Position numbers and translations under genes: made by a program | NCBI RefSeq assembly: GCF_002102355.1 | Contig: NZ_LQPT01000119.1 | Location: 29,719-93,718 of the forward strand | From: Mycobacterium sherrisii | Lineage (GTDB): Bacteria; Actinomycetota; Actinomycetes; Mycobacteriales; Mycobacteriaceae | DNA length: 64,000 nt | Direction: 5' to 3' | Notes under the pieces: model-generated | Seen by the model: the letters and a program-made list of their open reading frames with translations, nothing else | What the model was told of the DNA's origin: nothing | Database searches by the model: none | Part shown: positions 32,349 through 43,277 of the stretch, one piece after another | Layout: each line of letters opens with the position of its first letter | Numbering within the stretch: position 1 is the first letter of the stretch

Positions 32349-33890
32349 TCACGGCCGCCGCCATTCCCGGCCGGTTCGGCGCAACATCTCGAACGAGGAC
32401 GCGGGCCCCCAGGTGCCGGCCTCGTAGGGCTCCGGCTTTCCGTCGGCCTCCCAATGCTCGAGGACCGGATCGAGTATCTGCCAAGCCAATTCGACCTCTT
32501 CATTCACCGGGAACAAGGACGGCTCACCGAGCAGCACATCCAGGATCAGCCGTTCGTAGGCCTCGGGCGAATCTTCGGCGAACGCCGAGCCGTAGGAGAA
32601 GTCCATGTTGACATCCCGGACCTCCATCGCGCCGGGAACTTTCGACCCAAACCGCAGCGTGATGCCCTCGTCCGGCTGCACCCGAATAACCAGCGCGTTG
32701 GCGCCGAGCTCGTCGGTCATGGTCGCGTCGAACGGCAGGTGCGGCGCCCGTTTGAACACCAGCGCGATCTCGGTCACCCTGCGGCCCAAGCGTTTTCCGG
32801 TACGCAGATAGAACGGGACGCCGGCCCAACGCCGGGTGTCCACCTCGAGTGTGATCGCCGCGAAGGTCTCGGTCGGGGACTCCTTGGAGAACCCCTCCTC
32901 GTCGAGCAACCCGACCACCTGCTCGCCGCCCTGCCAGCCGGCCGTGTACTGACCACGGCTGGTGGTCTCGTCGAGTGGCTGCGCCAGCTGGGTGGCCGAA
33001 AGCACCTTGATCTTCTCGGCCTGCAGCGCACCCGGGGTGAAGCTGACCGGCTCTTCCATCGCGGTCAGCGCCAGCAGCTGCATCAAATGGTTCTGGATCA
33101 CGTCACGGGCCGCGCCGATGCCGTCGTAGTACCCGGCCCGGCCGCCCAACCCGATGTCTTCGGCCATGGTGATCTGGACGTGGTCGACGTAGTGCGCATT
33201 CCAGATCGGGTCCCACAACTGGTTGGCGAACCGCAACGCCAGGATGTTCTGCACCGTCTCCTTGCCGAGATAGTGGTCGATGCGGAACACCGATTCTTCG
33301 GGAAATACCGAGTTCACCACGTGGTTGAGCTCGCACGCGCTCTTGAGGTCGTGGCCGAACGGCTTCTCGATGACGACGCGGCTCCATCGGTCTTCCTGCG
33401 GACGCGCCAGGCCCGAGGAGTGCAGCTGCTCGCATACCACCGGGAACGACTTCGGCGGGATCGCCAGGTAGAACGCGTGATTGCCACCGATGCCACGCTC
33501 GGCATCCAGCTTGTCGAGTGTCTCGGCGAGCCTGGCGAACGCGGCGTCATCGTCGAATTCGCCACGCACGAAACGCAATCCGTCGGCGAGCCGTTCCCAG
33601 ATCGCTTGCCGGAACGGGGTGCGGCAGTACTGTTTGACGTCGTCGTGGATCACCTGGGCGAAGGCATCGTGGTCCCAGTCCCGCCGCCCGAAGCCGACCA
33701 GTGAGAACATCGGCGGCAACAAACCGCGGTTGGCCAGGTCGTAGACCGCCGGCACCACCTTCTTGTGGGCCAGGTCGCCGGTGACGCCGAACAGCACCAT
33801 GGCGCACGGGCCGGCGATTCTCGGTAGCCGCTTGTCGTCCTTGTCTCGCAGTGGATTGCGCCACTGCCCGCTGTCAGCGCTGCGCGTCAT
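32349..33890 (-). CDS. zwf: Glucose-6-phosphate 1-dehydrogenase
   Basis: First enzyme of the oxidative pentose phosphate pathway, producing NADPH. The product is 513 aa. The NADP-binding motif [18 protein letters not shown] is near residue 35; the active site [13 protein letters not shown] is near residue 197. Corresponds to zwf2 of M. tuberculosis. The ATG overlaps the tal stop (ATGA). OpcA immediately downstream supports assignment to the OpcA-dependent actinobacterial type. Confidence 0.97.
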   Translation of the reverse strand: MTRSADSGQWRNPLRDKDDKRLPRIAGPCAMVLFGVTGDLAHKKVVPAVYDLANRGLLPPMFSLVGFGRRDWDHDAFAQVIHDDVKQYCRTPFRQAIWERLADGLRFVRGEFDDDAAFARLAETLDKLDAERGIGGNHAFYLAIPPKSFPVVCEQLHSSGLARPQEDRWSRVVIEKPFGHDLKSACELNHVVNSVFPEESVFRIDHYLGKETVQNILALRFANQLWDPIWNAHYVDHVQITMAEDIGLGGRAGYYDGIGAARDVIQNHLMQLLALTAMEEPVSFTPGALQAEKIKVLSATQLAQPLDETTSRGQYTAGWQGGEQVVGLLDEEGFSKESPTETFAAITLEVDTRRWAGVPFYLRTGKRLGRRVTEIALVFKRAPHLPFDATMTDELGANALVIRVQPDEGITLRFGSKVPGAMEVRDVNMDFSYGSAFAEDSPEAYERLILDVLLGEPSLFPVNEEVELAWQILDPVLEHWEADGKPEPYEAGTWGPASSFEMLRRTGREWRRP

Positions 33891-35008
33891 TTGTCGCTGG
33901 AGCTCAGCTGTTTCTGCGTCTCGTCCAGCAATTCGGTCCAGGATTCGACGAACTTGTCCACGCCCTCGTTCTCGAGGACCACGAACACGTCGGTCACGTC
34001 GACCCCGACCGCCGACAGTTTGTCGAACACCGCCTGCGAAGCCTCGGCGGTGCCGGCAATGGTGTTGCCGGTGATGATGCCGTGGTCGGCAACGGCGTCA
34101 ATCGTCTTCTCCGGCATGGTGTTCACCGTGAACGGCGCGACCAGCTCGGTGACGTAGAGCGTGTCGGAATAGTCCGGATTCTTGACGCCGGTCGACGCCC
34201 ACAGTGGCCGCTGCACCCGCGCCCCGTCGGCCTTGAGCGCCTGGAAACGCGGACCGTCCTCGAACACCTCCTGGTAGGCGGCGTACGCCAGCCGGGCGTT
34301 GGCCACACCGGCCTGGCCGCGCAACGCGAGCGCGTCGGGCGTGCCGATCTTCTCCAGCCGCTTGTCGATCTCGGTATCCACTCGGGAGACGAAGAACGAC
34401 GCCACCGAGTGGATCTTGGACAGGTCGTGTCCGGCTTCGCGGGCCTTCTCCAGCCCGGCCAGGTAGGCGTCCATCACCTCGCGGTGCCGTGCGACGGAGA
34501 AGATCAGCGTGACGTTGACCGAAATGCCTTCCGCCAGAACGGAAGTGATCGCGGGGATGCCGGCCTTCGTGGCCGGGATCTTGATGAACAGGTTCGGTCG
34601 GTCGACGATCTTCCAGAGCTCGACGGCCTGCGCGACGGTCTTGTCGGTCTCCGCGGCCAGCCGCGGGTCGACCTCGATGGACACCCGTCCGTCGACGCCG
34701 TCGGAGGCTTCCCACTCGCGCCTGAGCACGTCGCAGGCATCGCGCACGTCGTCGGTGGTCACCGTGCGAACAGTGGCGTCCACGTCGGCGCCCCGCTCGG
34801 CCAGTTCGGCGATCTGCTTGGAGTAGGAATCGCCGTCGGCGAACGCCTTCTGGAAGATCGACGGGTTGGTGGTGACGCCGACGACGCTCTTGGTGTCGAT
34901 CAGCTCCTGCAGGTTGCCCGACTGCAGCCGCTGACGCGACAGGTCGTCCAGCCATACGGATACGCCCGCAGCGGACAGGGCCGCCAGATTGGGGTTCTGA
35001 GTGCTCAT
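33887..35008 (-). CDS. tal: Transaldolase
   Basis: Transfers dihydroxyacetone units in the non-oxidative pentose phosphate pathway. The product is 373 aa, the longer actinobacterial subtype. The Schiff-base lysine sits in [12 protein letters not shown] (about residue 138). Other family stretches are [13 protein letters not shown] near the N-terminus and [18 protein letters not shown]. It lies 14 bp after tkt and overlaps zwf (ATGA). Confidence 0.97.
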   Translation of the reverse strand: MSTQNPNLAALSAAGVSVWLDDLSRQRLQSGNLQELIDTKSVVGVTTNPSIFQKAFADGDSYSKQIAELAERGADVDATVRTVTTDDVRDACDVLRREWEASDGVDGRVSIEVDPRLAAETDKTVAQAVELWKIVDRPNLFIKIPATKAGIPAITSVLAEGISVNVTLIFSVARHREVMDAYLAGLEKAREAGHDLSKIHSVASFFVSRVDTEIDKRLEKIGTPDALALRGQAGVANARLAYAAYQEVFEDGPRFQALKADGARVQRPLWASTGVKNPDYSDTLYVTELVAPFTVNTMPEKTIDAVADHGIITGNTIAGTAEASQAVFDKLSAVGVDVTDVFVVLENEGVDKFVESWTELLDETQKQLSSSDK

Positions 35009-35022
35009 GGAATCACCTTTTC

Positions 35023-37119
35023 TCAGTTGTCGACTACTTCTTCCGCGGCAGCAGCGACGGCCTCCGCGGTGAAGCCGAACTCACGGAACAATGTCTTGGC
35101 GTCGGCGGATTCGCCGTAGTGCTCGATCGAGACGATCTTTCCGGTGTCGCCGACCAGCTTGTGCCAGGACTGGGCGATGCCCGCCTCGACGGCCACCCGG
35201 GCCGAGACCGACGGCGGCAGCACGCTGTCGCGGTACTCCGCCGGCTGGGACTCGAACCACTCCACACAGGGCATCGACACAACCCGAGCGACGATGTCCT
35301 TGTCCGCCAACAGCTTTGCCGCTTCCACCGCCAGCTGGACCTCGGAGCCGGTGGCGATCAGCACCACGTCGGGTTCGTCGTCTTCCTGGTTCTGCTCGCC
35401 GAGCACATAACCGCCGCGGGCGACACCCTCGAGGTTGGTGCCCTCCAGCACCGGCACACCCTGGCGGGTCAGGATCAATCCGACGGGGCCGCTGCCGTTT
35501 CCGCGGGCCAGGATCGTGCGCCACGCGTACGCGGTCTCGTTGGCGTCGGCCGGGCGCACCACCGACAACTTCGGGATGGCGCGCAACGCCGCGAGGTGCT
35601 CGATCGGCTGGTGGGTGGGCCCGTCTTCGCCCAGCCCAATGGAGTCGTGCGTCCACACGTAGATGGTGTCGATGTCCATCAACGACGCCAGTCGTACCGC
35701 CGGGCGCATGTAGTCGGAGAACTGTAGGAAGGTGCCGCCGTACGCCCGGGTCGGGCCGTGCAGCACGATGCCGGACAAGATGGCGCCCATGGCGTGTTCG
35801 CGGACCCCGAAGTGTAGGGTCCTGCCGTACCAGTCGGCCGTGTAGTCCTTCGTCGTAATCGACGGTGGCCCAAAGGATTTGACGCCGTCCATGGTGGTGT
35901 TGTTGCTGCCGGCCAGGTCTGCCGAACCACCCCACAACTCGGGCAGTTTGGGTCCCAGCGCCGAAAGCACCTTGCCGGAGGCGGCCCGGGTGGCCAGTTC
36001 CTTGGACCCCGGTTCCCAATGCGGCAGGTCGGCGTCCCAGCCGTCCGGCAACTCCTGCGCCGTCAGCCGGTCCAGCAGCGCCTTGCGCTCGGGTTCGCGC
36101 TGGGCCCAGGCGTCGAAGGTCGCTTGCCACTTCTCGTGTGCTTCCTTGCCCCGGGCCACCAGCTTGCGGGTGTAGGCAATGACGTCGTCACGGACCTCGA
36201 ACGTCTTGTCAGGGTCGAAGCCCAGGATCTTCTTGACGGCGGCGACCTCCTCGTCGCCGAGGGCCGCGCCGTGCGCCTTGCCGGTGTTCATCAGGTTGGG
36301 TGCGGGATAACCGATGATCGTGCGCAGCTCGATGAACGACGGCCGGTCGGTGACGGCCTTGGCGTTGGCGATGGCCGCCTCGATGCCGACCACGTTCTCG
36401 CCGCCCTCGACCCGCTGCACGTGCCAGCCGTAGGCCTCGTACCGGGCGGCGGTGTCCTCGCACAGCGCGATGTTGGTGTCGTCCTCGATCGAGATCTGGT
36501 TGTGGTCGTAGAAGACGATCAGGTTGCCCAGCTGCTGCACGGCCGCCAGTGACGACGCTTCGGAGGTGACGCCCTCCTCGATGTCGCCGTCGGAGGCGAT
36601 CACGAAAATGTAGTGGTCGAACGGGCTCTCGCCGGGCCCCGCGTCGGGGTCGAACAGGCCGCGTTCGTAACGCGCCGCCATCGCCATCCCGACCGAGGAG
36701 GCAAGGCCCTGGCCCAGCGGGCCGGTGGTGATCTCAACGCCCTTGGTGTGCCGAAACTCCGGGTGGCCGGGCGTCTTGGATCCCCAGGTGCGCAGCGACT
36801 CGATGTCGGACAGCTCCAGACCGAATCCGCCGAGGTAGAGCTGCAGGTACAGGGTCAGGCTGCTGTGCCCGGCGGACAGGATGAACCGGTCGCGGCCGAG
36901 CCAATGCGTGTCGCTGGGGTCGTGCACCATCGCGCGCTGAAACAGCGTGTAGGCCAGCGGGGCCAGGCTCATCGCCGTACCGGGGTGGCCATTGCCGACC
37001 TTTTGCACCGCATCGGCGGCGAGGACCCGCACCGTGTCGACGGCGGCCGTGTCGAGCTCGGTCCAGTCGTCCGGGTGGTGCGGTCGGGTCAGCGTGGAGA
37101 TCTCTTCGAGTGTCGTCAC
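35023..37119 (-). CDS. tkt: Transketolase
   Basis: Thiamine-diphosphate enzyme of the pentose phosphate pathway. The product is 698 aa. The ThDP site is [14 protein letters not shown] with [14 protein letters not shown]. The pyrimidine domain has [14 protein letters not shown] and [18 protein letters not shown], and the C-terminal domain closes with [15 protein letters not shown]. The GTG at 37119 gives the known mycobacterial N-terminus ([12 protein letters not shown]); a 17-codon extension to 37170 is less likely. First gene of the five-gene operon. Confidence 0.97.
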   Translation of the reverse strand: MTTLEEISTLTRPHHPDDWTELDTAAVDTVRVLAADAVQKVGNGHPGTAMSLAPLAYTLFQRAMVHDPSDTHWLGRDRFILSAGHSSLTLYLQLYLGGFGLELSDIESLRTWGSKTPGHPEFRHTKGVEITTGPLGQGLASSVGMAMAARYERGLFDPDAGPGESPFDHYIFVIASDGDIEEGVTSEASSLAAVQQLGNLIVFYDHNQISIEDDTNIALCEDTAARYEAYGWHVQRVEGGENVVGIEAAIANAKAVTDRPSFIELRTIIGYPAPNLMNTGKAHGAALGDEEVAAVKKILGFDPDKTFEVRDDVIAYTRKLVARGKEAHEKWQATFDAWAQREPERKALLDRLTAQELPDGWDADLPHWEPGSKELATRAASGKVLSALGPKLPELWGGSADLAGSNNTTMDGVKSFGPPSITTKDYTADWYGRTLHFGVREHAMGAILSGIVLHGPTRAYGGTFLQFSDYMRPAVRLASLMDIDTIYVWTHDSIGLGEDGPTHQPIEHLAALRAIPKLSVVRPADANETAYAWRTILARGNGSGPVGLILTRQGVPVLEGTNLEGVARGGYVLGEQNQEDDEPDVVLIATGSEVQLAVEAAKLLADKDIVARVVSMPCVEWFESQPAEYRDSVLPPSVSARVAVEAGIAQSWHKLVGDTGKIVSIEHYGESADAKTLFREFGFTAEAVAAAAEEVVDN

Positions 37120-37317
37120 AGGCGTCAGTCCTTGGGGTGGCCGAAATTCGTAGCGCCGATCAATCCTCACCCTAGTGCGGGAGTGCCGGCGTTTGCAGTG
37201 CGGGATCCGGGGTATTCCGCGCCCGCTTTGGCCGCGTACGCTCCGGCGGAACCAAGCTTGCGTTGCGGGTCGCCGCCGGGAAATTTTCGGTGAATAGACC
37301 CTGGTGACTGGCCGCGG

Positions 37318-37335
37318 TGGTAGCGCGGTCTACCA
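37318..37335. promoter_or_regulatory. Inverted repeat upstream of ctaB
   Basis: TGGTAG-N6-CTACCA, a perfect 6-bp inverted repeat with a 6-bp spacer, lies 48 bp before the ctaB GTG in the 264-bp region between the divergent tkt and ctaB genes. It has the form of a dimeric repressor site. No known consensus was matched; an RNA hairpin is the alternative. Confidence 0.35.
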
Positions 37336-37383
37336 TCGTGCGTAGTAGATCCTGCGCCCCGCTGCACCCCAAGGAGTCATTGC

Positions 37384-38310
37384 GTGAGCGTTCGCGGGCG
37401 CTTCGAGCCAACCCGAGCGCCGAGCCGAATACGCGGATCGGTGCTGGCTTACCTGGCGCTGACCAAGCCGCGTGTCATCGAGCTGCTGCTGGTCACCGCG
37501 ATTCCCGCGATGCTGCTGGCGCACCGGGGCCAGGTGAACCCGCTGCTGATCCTCAACACCCTGATCGGCGGGATGCTGGCGGCCGGCGGGGCCAACACGC
37601 TGAACTGCGTGGCCGACGCCGACATCGACAAGATGATGAAGCGCACCGCGCGCCGGCCGTTGGCCCGGGAGGCGGTCCCGACACGAAACGCGCTGGTCAT
37701 GGGGCTGGTGCTGACCGTGAGCTCGTTCGTCTGGCTGTGGTGGACGACGAATCTACTGTCCGGTCTGCTGGCCGTCGCGACGATCGCGTTCTACGTGTTC
37801 GTCTACACACTGCTGCTCAAACGCCGCACCTCGCAGAACGTGGTGTGGGGCGGTGCCGCGGGCTGCATGCCGGTGATGATCGGCTGGTCGGCCGTCACCG
37901 GCACCATCGGCTGGCCGGCGTTGGCGATGTTCGCAATCATCTTCTTCTGGACGCCGCCGCACACCTGGGCGCTGGCGATGCGCTACAAGGACGACTACAA
38001 GTCGGCGGGGGTGCCCATGCTGCCCGCCGTGGCGACCGAGCGTCAGGTCACCAAGCAGATTCTGATCTACACCTGGCTGACCGTGCTGGCGACCATGGTG
38101 TTGGCGCTGGCCGCCGGTTGGCTGTACACCGCCGTCGCCGTGGTCGCAGGGGTGTGGTTCTTGGCGATGGCCCACCAGCTTTACGCCGGGGTCCGCGCCG
38201 GCGAACCGGTCAAACCGCTGCGATTGTTCCTGCAGTCCAACAACTACCTGGCGGTGGTGTTCTGCGCGCTGGCCGTCGATTCGGTGATTGCCCTGCCCAC
38301 CCTGCTCTGA
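37384..38310 (+). CDS. ctaB: Protoheme IX farnesyltransferase (heme O synthase)
   Basis: Converts protoheme to heme O for cytochrome aa3 oxidase. The product is 308 aa with about eight membrane helices. The prenyl-diphosphate site is [20 protein letters not shown] (Asp-rich, about residue 75) and the second Asp motif is [14 protein letters not shown]. It starts with GTG after a divergent promoter region shared with tkt. Its partner ctaA, heme A synthase, lies 2.1 kb downstream on the opposite strand. Confidence 0.97.
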   Translation: MSVRGRFEPTRAPSRIRGSVLAYLALTKPRVIELLLVTAIPAMLLAHRGQVNPLLILNTLIGGMLAAGGANTLNCVADADIDKMMKRTARRPLAREAVPTRNALVMGLVLTVSSFVWLWWTTNLLSGLLAVATIAFYVFVYTLLLKRRTSQNVVWGGAAGCMPVMIGWSAVTGTIGWPALAMFAIIFFWTPPHTWALAMRYKDDYKSAGVPMLPAVATERQVTKQILIYTWLTVLATMVLALAAGWLYTAVAVVAGVWFLAMAHQLYAGVRAGEPVKPLRLFLQSNNYLAVVFCALAVDSVIALPTLL

Positions 38311-38387
38311 CCCGCTCGGCTGTTTCGGCCCCGGCCGGCGCGACTGTTTTTGGGATCGGTAGCCGGCCGTCGGCTCACACTGTGACC

Positions 38388-38789
38388 ATGGCAAACCACC
38401 GCATCGTCAGCAAAGTACTCGCCGCGGCGCTGCTGTCGGGCGCACTGGTCGTGTCCAACGTCGGCCTCACGACGGGTATCGCCGCCGCTGCGCCTGGACC
38501 GCTGCCGTTGGACGCCTGGCCCGGCTGCCCGAATGATCACCCGCAGGGCCCCTGCCACTGGTGTCCCGGGCAACCGCTACCACCGACCGGCAACCACGTG
38601 ACCAACCCCGTGGTTTGGGACAACAACATCTGCCACACCTACTACTACGTCTACTTCGGGCAGGGCAACGTCGCCCAAAACATCTGGGACGGCGACGATC
38701 CACCGCCGCCGCCCCCGCCACCGCCACCGGGCCTGATCAACCGGGACAACTGCCAGCAGATCCTCGGCATCTTCTGCCCCAAGGCGTGA
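38388..38789 (+). CDS. Secreted Cys/Pro-rich hypothetical protein
   Basis: A 133-aa protein with a Sec signal peptide (MANHRIVSKVLAAALLSGAL, cleavage after IAAAAP near residue 36). The mature part carries six Cys (WPGCPNDHPQGPCHWCPGQP, NICHTYYYVYF, DNCQQILGIFCPKA), enough for three disulfides, and a run of ten prolines near residue 104. The YYYVYFGQGNVAQNIWDG stretch is aromatic. I do not know the family; similar short WC/P-rich secreted proteins are common in mycobacteria. The start could also be GTG 38382. Confidence 0.78.
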   Translation: MANHRIVSKVLAAALLSGALVVSNVGLTTGIAAAAPGPLPLDAWPGCPNDHPQGPCHWCPGQPLPPTGNHVTNPVVWDNNICHTYYYVYFGQGNVAQNIWDGDDPPPPPPPPPPGLINRDNCQQILGIFCPKA

Positions 38790-38804
38790 TCGAACCCGAA
38801 TTGC

Positions 38805-39782
38805 TCACGGCAGCAAGACGATCGGGCCGATCGTTTTGCGTCCCTGCAGATCTTGATGCGCACGGGTGGCTTCGGCCAGCGGGTAGCGGCCCCCGACTTC
38901 GATGCTGATCGATCCGTTGCCGATCGCGTCGAACAGTTCCTCGGCGCGCCAACTGAACTCCCGGGGAGTACGCATGAAGTGCGCCAGCGTCGGCCGGGTC
39001 AAAAACACCGAACCCGCTGCGTTGAGCCGTTGCGGATCCACCGGCGGCACCGGGCCGCTGGCCGCGCCGAACAGCGCCAAGGTGCCGCGGACCGCCAGGC
39101 TGGCCAGGCTGGCGTCGAACGTGCTGGCGCCGACGCCGTCGTACACCGCCGCGACGCCGATCCCGCCGGTGAGTTCCCGGATCTGCTGGCCGAATTGCGC
39201 GGGGTCCTCGGGGTAGGAGAGCACCTCGTCGGCGCCGGCTTTGGTCGACAGCTCCGCTTTTTCCGGCGTCGACACGGTGGTGAAGACCCGGGCGCCGAGC
39301 AAGTGCGCCCACTGGGTCAGGATCAGCCCGACCCCACCGGCGCCGGCGTGCACCAGCACCGCGTCGCCGGCTTGCACCGGATAAACCGACTTCAGCAAAT
39401 AGTGGGCGGTCAGTCCCTTCAACAACACCGAGGCCGCTACCTCGGAGCTGATACCGTCGGGTACCTGTGCTGTCAAATGTGCTGGCGCAACAGCAAATTC
39501 GGCGTAAGCTCCGGTCGCCGCCGCGGACACCACCCGGTCGCCGACCCCGAAACCTTCGTCGGCGCGGGGTCCCACCGCCGCGACGGTGCCGCACACCTCC
39601 GAGCCCAGGATGAACGGCAGCGGGCGCGGGTACTGCCCGGACCGGAAATAGGTATCAATGAAGTTGACACCGATGGCTTCTGCCTGGATCAGCAGCTCAC
39701 CCTCGCCGGGTTCGGGTTGTTTGGCGTCGACATAACGCAGGACCTCGGGACCGCCCGTTTCACTGATTTCGATTGCGTGCAT
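38805..39782 (-). CDS. qor: NADPH:quinone oxidoreductase (Rv1454c-type)
   Basis: Zinc-free medium-chain dehydrogenase/reductase of 325 aa, reducing quinones or enones with NADPH. The N-terminal MHAIEISETGGPEVLRYV fixes the start. NFIDTYFRSGQYP is the quinone-reductase signature near residue 48. The Rossmann motif is LVHAGAGGVGLILTQWA near residue 142. No catalytic zinc cysteines are seen. It diverges from the ATP-grasp-like gene with a gap of only 19 bp, so the promoters must overlap or lie inside the genes. Confidence 0.93.
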   Translation of the reverse strand: MHAIEISETGGPEVLRYVDAKQPEPGEGELLIQAEAIGVNFIDTYFRSGQYPRPLPFILGSEVCGTVAAVGPRADEGFGVGDRVVSAAATGAYAEFAVAPAHLTAQVPDGISSEVAASVLLKGLTAHYLLKSVYPVQAGDAVLVHAGAGGVGLILTQWAHLLGARVFTTVSTPEKAELSTKAGADEVLSYPEDPAQFGQQIRELTGGIGVAAVYDGVGASTFDASLASLAVRGTLALFGAASGPVPPVDPQRLNAAGSVFLTRPTLAHFMRTPREFSWRAEELFDAIGNGSISIEVGGRYPLAEATRAHQDLQGRKTIGPIVLLP

Positions 39783-39801
39783 GCGGATATCATGCCCGGG
39801 C

Positions 39802-40491
39802 ATGAAACTTGCCCGCCCGGATGTCTTCCATCCCCGTGTCGTGCTGGCCGGGTGCCCGCAGCGGCCCGCCGGTGACGCCGACGACGCGGGTCTGGTCGCG
39901 GCGCTGCGCCGCCGCGGTCTGCATTCACGCTGGATGTCCTGGGATTTCCGCGAAACTCTTCAGGCGGACCTGGTGATCCTGCGCGCCGCACAGGACTGGC
40001 GGGTGCGCCGTGAAGAGTTTCTGAAGTGGACCGGCCGGGTGAAAAACCTGTTGAATCCGCCGGCGGTCGTCATCTGGAATTCCGCTGCGCGCTACCTGGA
40101 GGACATCGAGACTGCCGGTGTGCCAACCCTGTTCGGGGACACGACGGTTGAGACGGTGTCGCTGATCTTCGTCGGCGGCCAGCAATCGCACGCGGTTACC
40201 GACACGCGCGCGGTGGAGCCCGAGTTCGAGTCCTGGGACGTCGGACACGCCGCCCTCGCGGTCGCGGCCGGCCGCGCGGGCATCCAGGGCAGCGAGCTGC
40301 TGTGCGCGCGGGTCGACGTGACCGCACGCGAACCGGTGCGCGTCGTGGACGTGAATGTGATTGCGCCGTGCCTGGGTTGGCGGCTGTTGGACAAGGACGC
40401 GCGGGAGAGGGCCCAGCGCTCGTTCGCGATCGCCGTGCAGTCAGCCTGCCGGCGGCTCGGCCTGGGCCCGCTCTCGCAGCGACGCCCATAG
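39802..40491 (+). CDS. ATP-grasp-like protein lacking the ATP-binding core (Rv1455 position)
   Basis: A 229-aa protein. The N-terminal half (VVLAGCPQRPAGDADDAGLV, LVILRAAQDWRVRREEFL, NLLNPPAVVIWNSAARYL) and the C-terminal part (FVGGQQSHAV, ELLCARVDV, RVVDVNVIAPCLGWRLLD) resemble a family of actinobacterial ATP-grasp proteins of about 280 residues. Between GVPTLFGDTTVE and SLIFVGG the usual ATP-binding VVKP and MVQPYL blocks are absent, so about 50 residues seem to be missing without frame loss. Catalysis is doubtful. The ATG at 39802 is preferred over 39781. The 3' end overlaps ctaA by 51 bp. Confidence 0.75.
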   Translation: MKLARPDVFHPRVVLAGCPQRPAGDADDAGLVAALRRRGLHSRWMSWDFRETLQADLVILRAAQDWRVRREEFLKWTGRVKNLLNPPAVVIWNSAARYLEDIETAGVPTLFGDTTVETVSLIFVGGQQSHAVTDTRAVEPEFESWDVGHAALAVAAGRAGIQGSELLCARVDVTAREPVRVVDVNVIAPCLGWRLLDKDARERAQRSFAIAVQSACRRLGLGPLSQRRP

Positions 40492-41397
40492 CGCCGCGGT
40501 GGCCGCCGTGCAGGCCGCGGCCCCCGCGACGTGCACGGCGACCAGGGCCGCCGGGACGCCGGTGAAGTACTGGGCGGTGCCGACGGCGGCCTGCGCGCAT
40601 ACCAGGGCCAGCAGCACCCCCAACCGCAGCAGGATTGGGCGCGCGGCGCCGACGGCCAGCAGCCCGAAGCCCAGCCCGACCAGCAGGGCGAGGTAGGCGA
40701 CCAGCAGCGAGGAATGCAGGTGCACCAGCGTGGTGATCTCGATCTGCAGCCGCGGCACCGTCCGGCTCGGGCTGCGGTCACCGGCGTGCGGGCCGGCCGC
40801 GGTCACCAGCGTCCCGGTCACCAGCACCGCCGCCACGTTCGCCCCGGCGAGCGCCGTGAGCACGCGCAGCGGCCCGGGCACCCGCGGGCGTACGACGCCG
40901 TCGTCGGGCTCGCCGATCTTGACGTAGAGCAGCACCGACAGCCACACCATCGTCATCGAGACCAGCAGGTGAATGGCGACCGTCCACCACAGCAGGCCGG
41001 TGCGCACCGTGATGCCGCCGATCACCGCCTGCGCCACCGTCGACACCGGCATCAGCCAGGCATAGGCCAGCACCTCGCCCCGCCGCCGGGCGCGGGTCAC
41101 CGCGAGCACCGCCAGCGCCGCGGTGATCACCACCGCGATGCTGAACAGCCGATTGCCGAACTCGATGGCCTGGTGCACCCGCGGTACCTCGGAGACCGTC
41201 ACCGGGACGAAGCTGCCCGGGAAACACCGCGGCCAGGTAGGGCAGCCCAGGCCCGACGCGGTGACGCGCACGATCGAGCCGGTCACGGCAATGCCGCCCT
41301 GGGACACGATCACGGTCGCGGCGATGATCCGCTGGACGCGCGGGCCGGGGTCGGGGAGCAGGTCTACCACCCGCATCAGCATTCGTCCGACGGCCAT
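40441..41397 (-). CDS. ctaA: Heme A synthase CtaA
   Basis: Oxidises heme O to heme A for cytochrome c oxidase. The protein is 318 aa with eight membrane helices in two four-helix halves (COX15/CtaA family). Heme ligands are expected in HQAIEFGNR (with the essential Glu), HLLVSMTMVWL, HLHSSLLVAYL and HVAGAAACTA. A cysteine pair in the first outer loop (LGCPTWPRCFPG) identifies the type with a redox-active disulfide. ATG 41397 was chosen; GTG 41415 and ATG 41382 are alternatives. The 3' end overlaps the converging gene. Confidence 0.94.
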   Translation of the reverse strand: MAVGRMLMRVVDLLPDPGPRVQRIIAATVIVSQGGIAVTGSIVRVTASGLGCPTWPRCFPGSFVPVTVSEVPRVHQAIEFGNRLFSIAVVITAALAVLAVTRARRRGEVLAYAWLMPVSTVAQAVIGGITVRTGLLWWTVAIHLLVSMTMVWLSVLLYVKIGEPDDGVVRPRVPGPLRVLTALAGANVAAVLVTGTLVTAAGPHAGDRSPSRTVPRLQIEITTLVHLHSSLLVAYLALLVGLGFGLLAVGAARPILLRLGVLLALVCAQAAVGTAQYFTGVPAALVAVHVAGAAACTAATAALWASLRERAQAEPPAG

Positions 41398-41544
41398 CGC
41401 CCGATCGTAGGCCACCAGTGGCGGCCGAAACTACAGCCTGTAGTATCGCGCGCTTACCTCGAGACTTAACTCACCGACAACCGCGCCGGCGTGTCGTGTG
41501 CGTGGGTTAAGTGTCGCGGCGCGGGGCCAGAAGTCGGGCCACCG

Positions 41545-42326
41545 TCAGGTGAAGCGGAACCAGCGCAGCGCGCCCAGGGCCGCCACCGCACCCCACGCCG
41601 CCAGCACGACGACGCCGAACCAGTCGACGGACAACGTCATCGCCTGCGACAGCGCCTCGGTGAGTGCGCCGGACGGGGTGAGCCGCGCCGCCCATTTGAC
41701 CGCCGTCGGGATCATGTCGGTCTCCAGGGTCAGGGCGCCCAGGCCGGCGAAGACGAACCACAGCAGGTTCGCCAACGCCAGCACGATCTCGGCGCGCAGC
41801 GTGCCGCCGAGCAGCAGGCCCAGGGCCGCGAAGCCGGCGGTGCCCAGCGCGATCACCGCCGCGCCCAGCGCGAGCGCCGCCGGGGCGGGCCGCCAGCCCA
41901 GCGCGAACCCGATGGCCCCCAAAATGATCGACTGCAGAAACACCGTGGTGATGACGGCCAGCGATTTGCCGGCGATGATGCCCCAGACCGGTAGCGGCGT
42001 GGCACCGAGCCGCTTCAGCGCCCCGTACCTGCGGTCGAACGCCACCGCGATCGCCTGCCCGGTGAACGCCGTCGAGATCACCGCCAGCGCCATGATCACG
42101 GGGGTGAAGGTCGCGGCGCGGTTGTGCCCGAACGACCCGAACGGCAACAGCGTCAGCCCGACCAGCAGCGTGATCGGGATGAACATGGTCAGCAGCAGTT
42201 GTTCGCCGTTGCGCAGCAACAACTTCAGCTCCAGCCCGTATTGTGCGGCCAGCATTTTCGGCACCGCATTGGGACGCGGGTCCGGGGCGAAGGTGCCCGC
42301 CGGGAACAGCGGGGCGTTGCTGTCGG

Positions 42327-42330
<4 letters not shown>
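41545..42330 (-). CDS. ABC-2 type transporter permease (Rv1457c-type)
   Basis: Membrane subunit of an ABC exporter, 261 aa with six membrane helices of the ABC-2 family. The N-terminus is polar (TDSNAPLFPAGTFAPDPRPN), then LAAQYGLELKLLLRNGEQ leads into the first helix. GTG 42330 overlaps the stop of the ATPase gene (GTGA), so the two are stoichiometrically coupled. The substrate is unknown; location beside mptB and ctaA suggests an envelope or lipid substrate, but this is only context. Confidence 0.9.
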
Positions 42331-43273
<943 letters not shown>

Positions 43274-43277
<4 letters not shown>

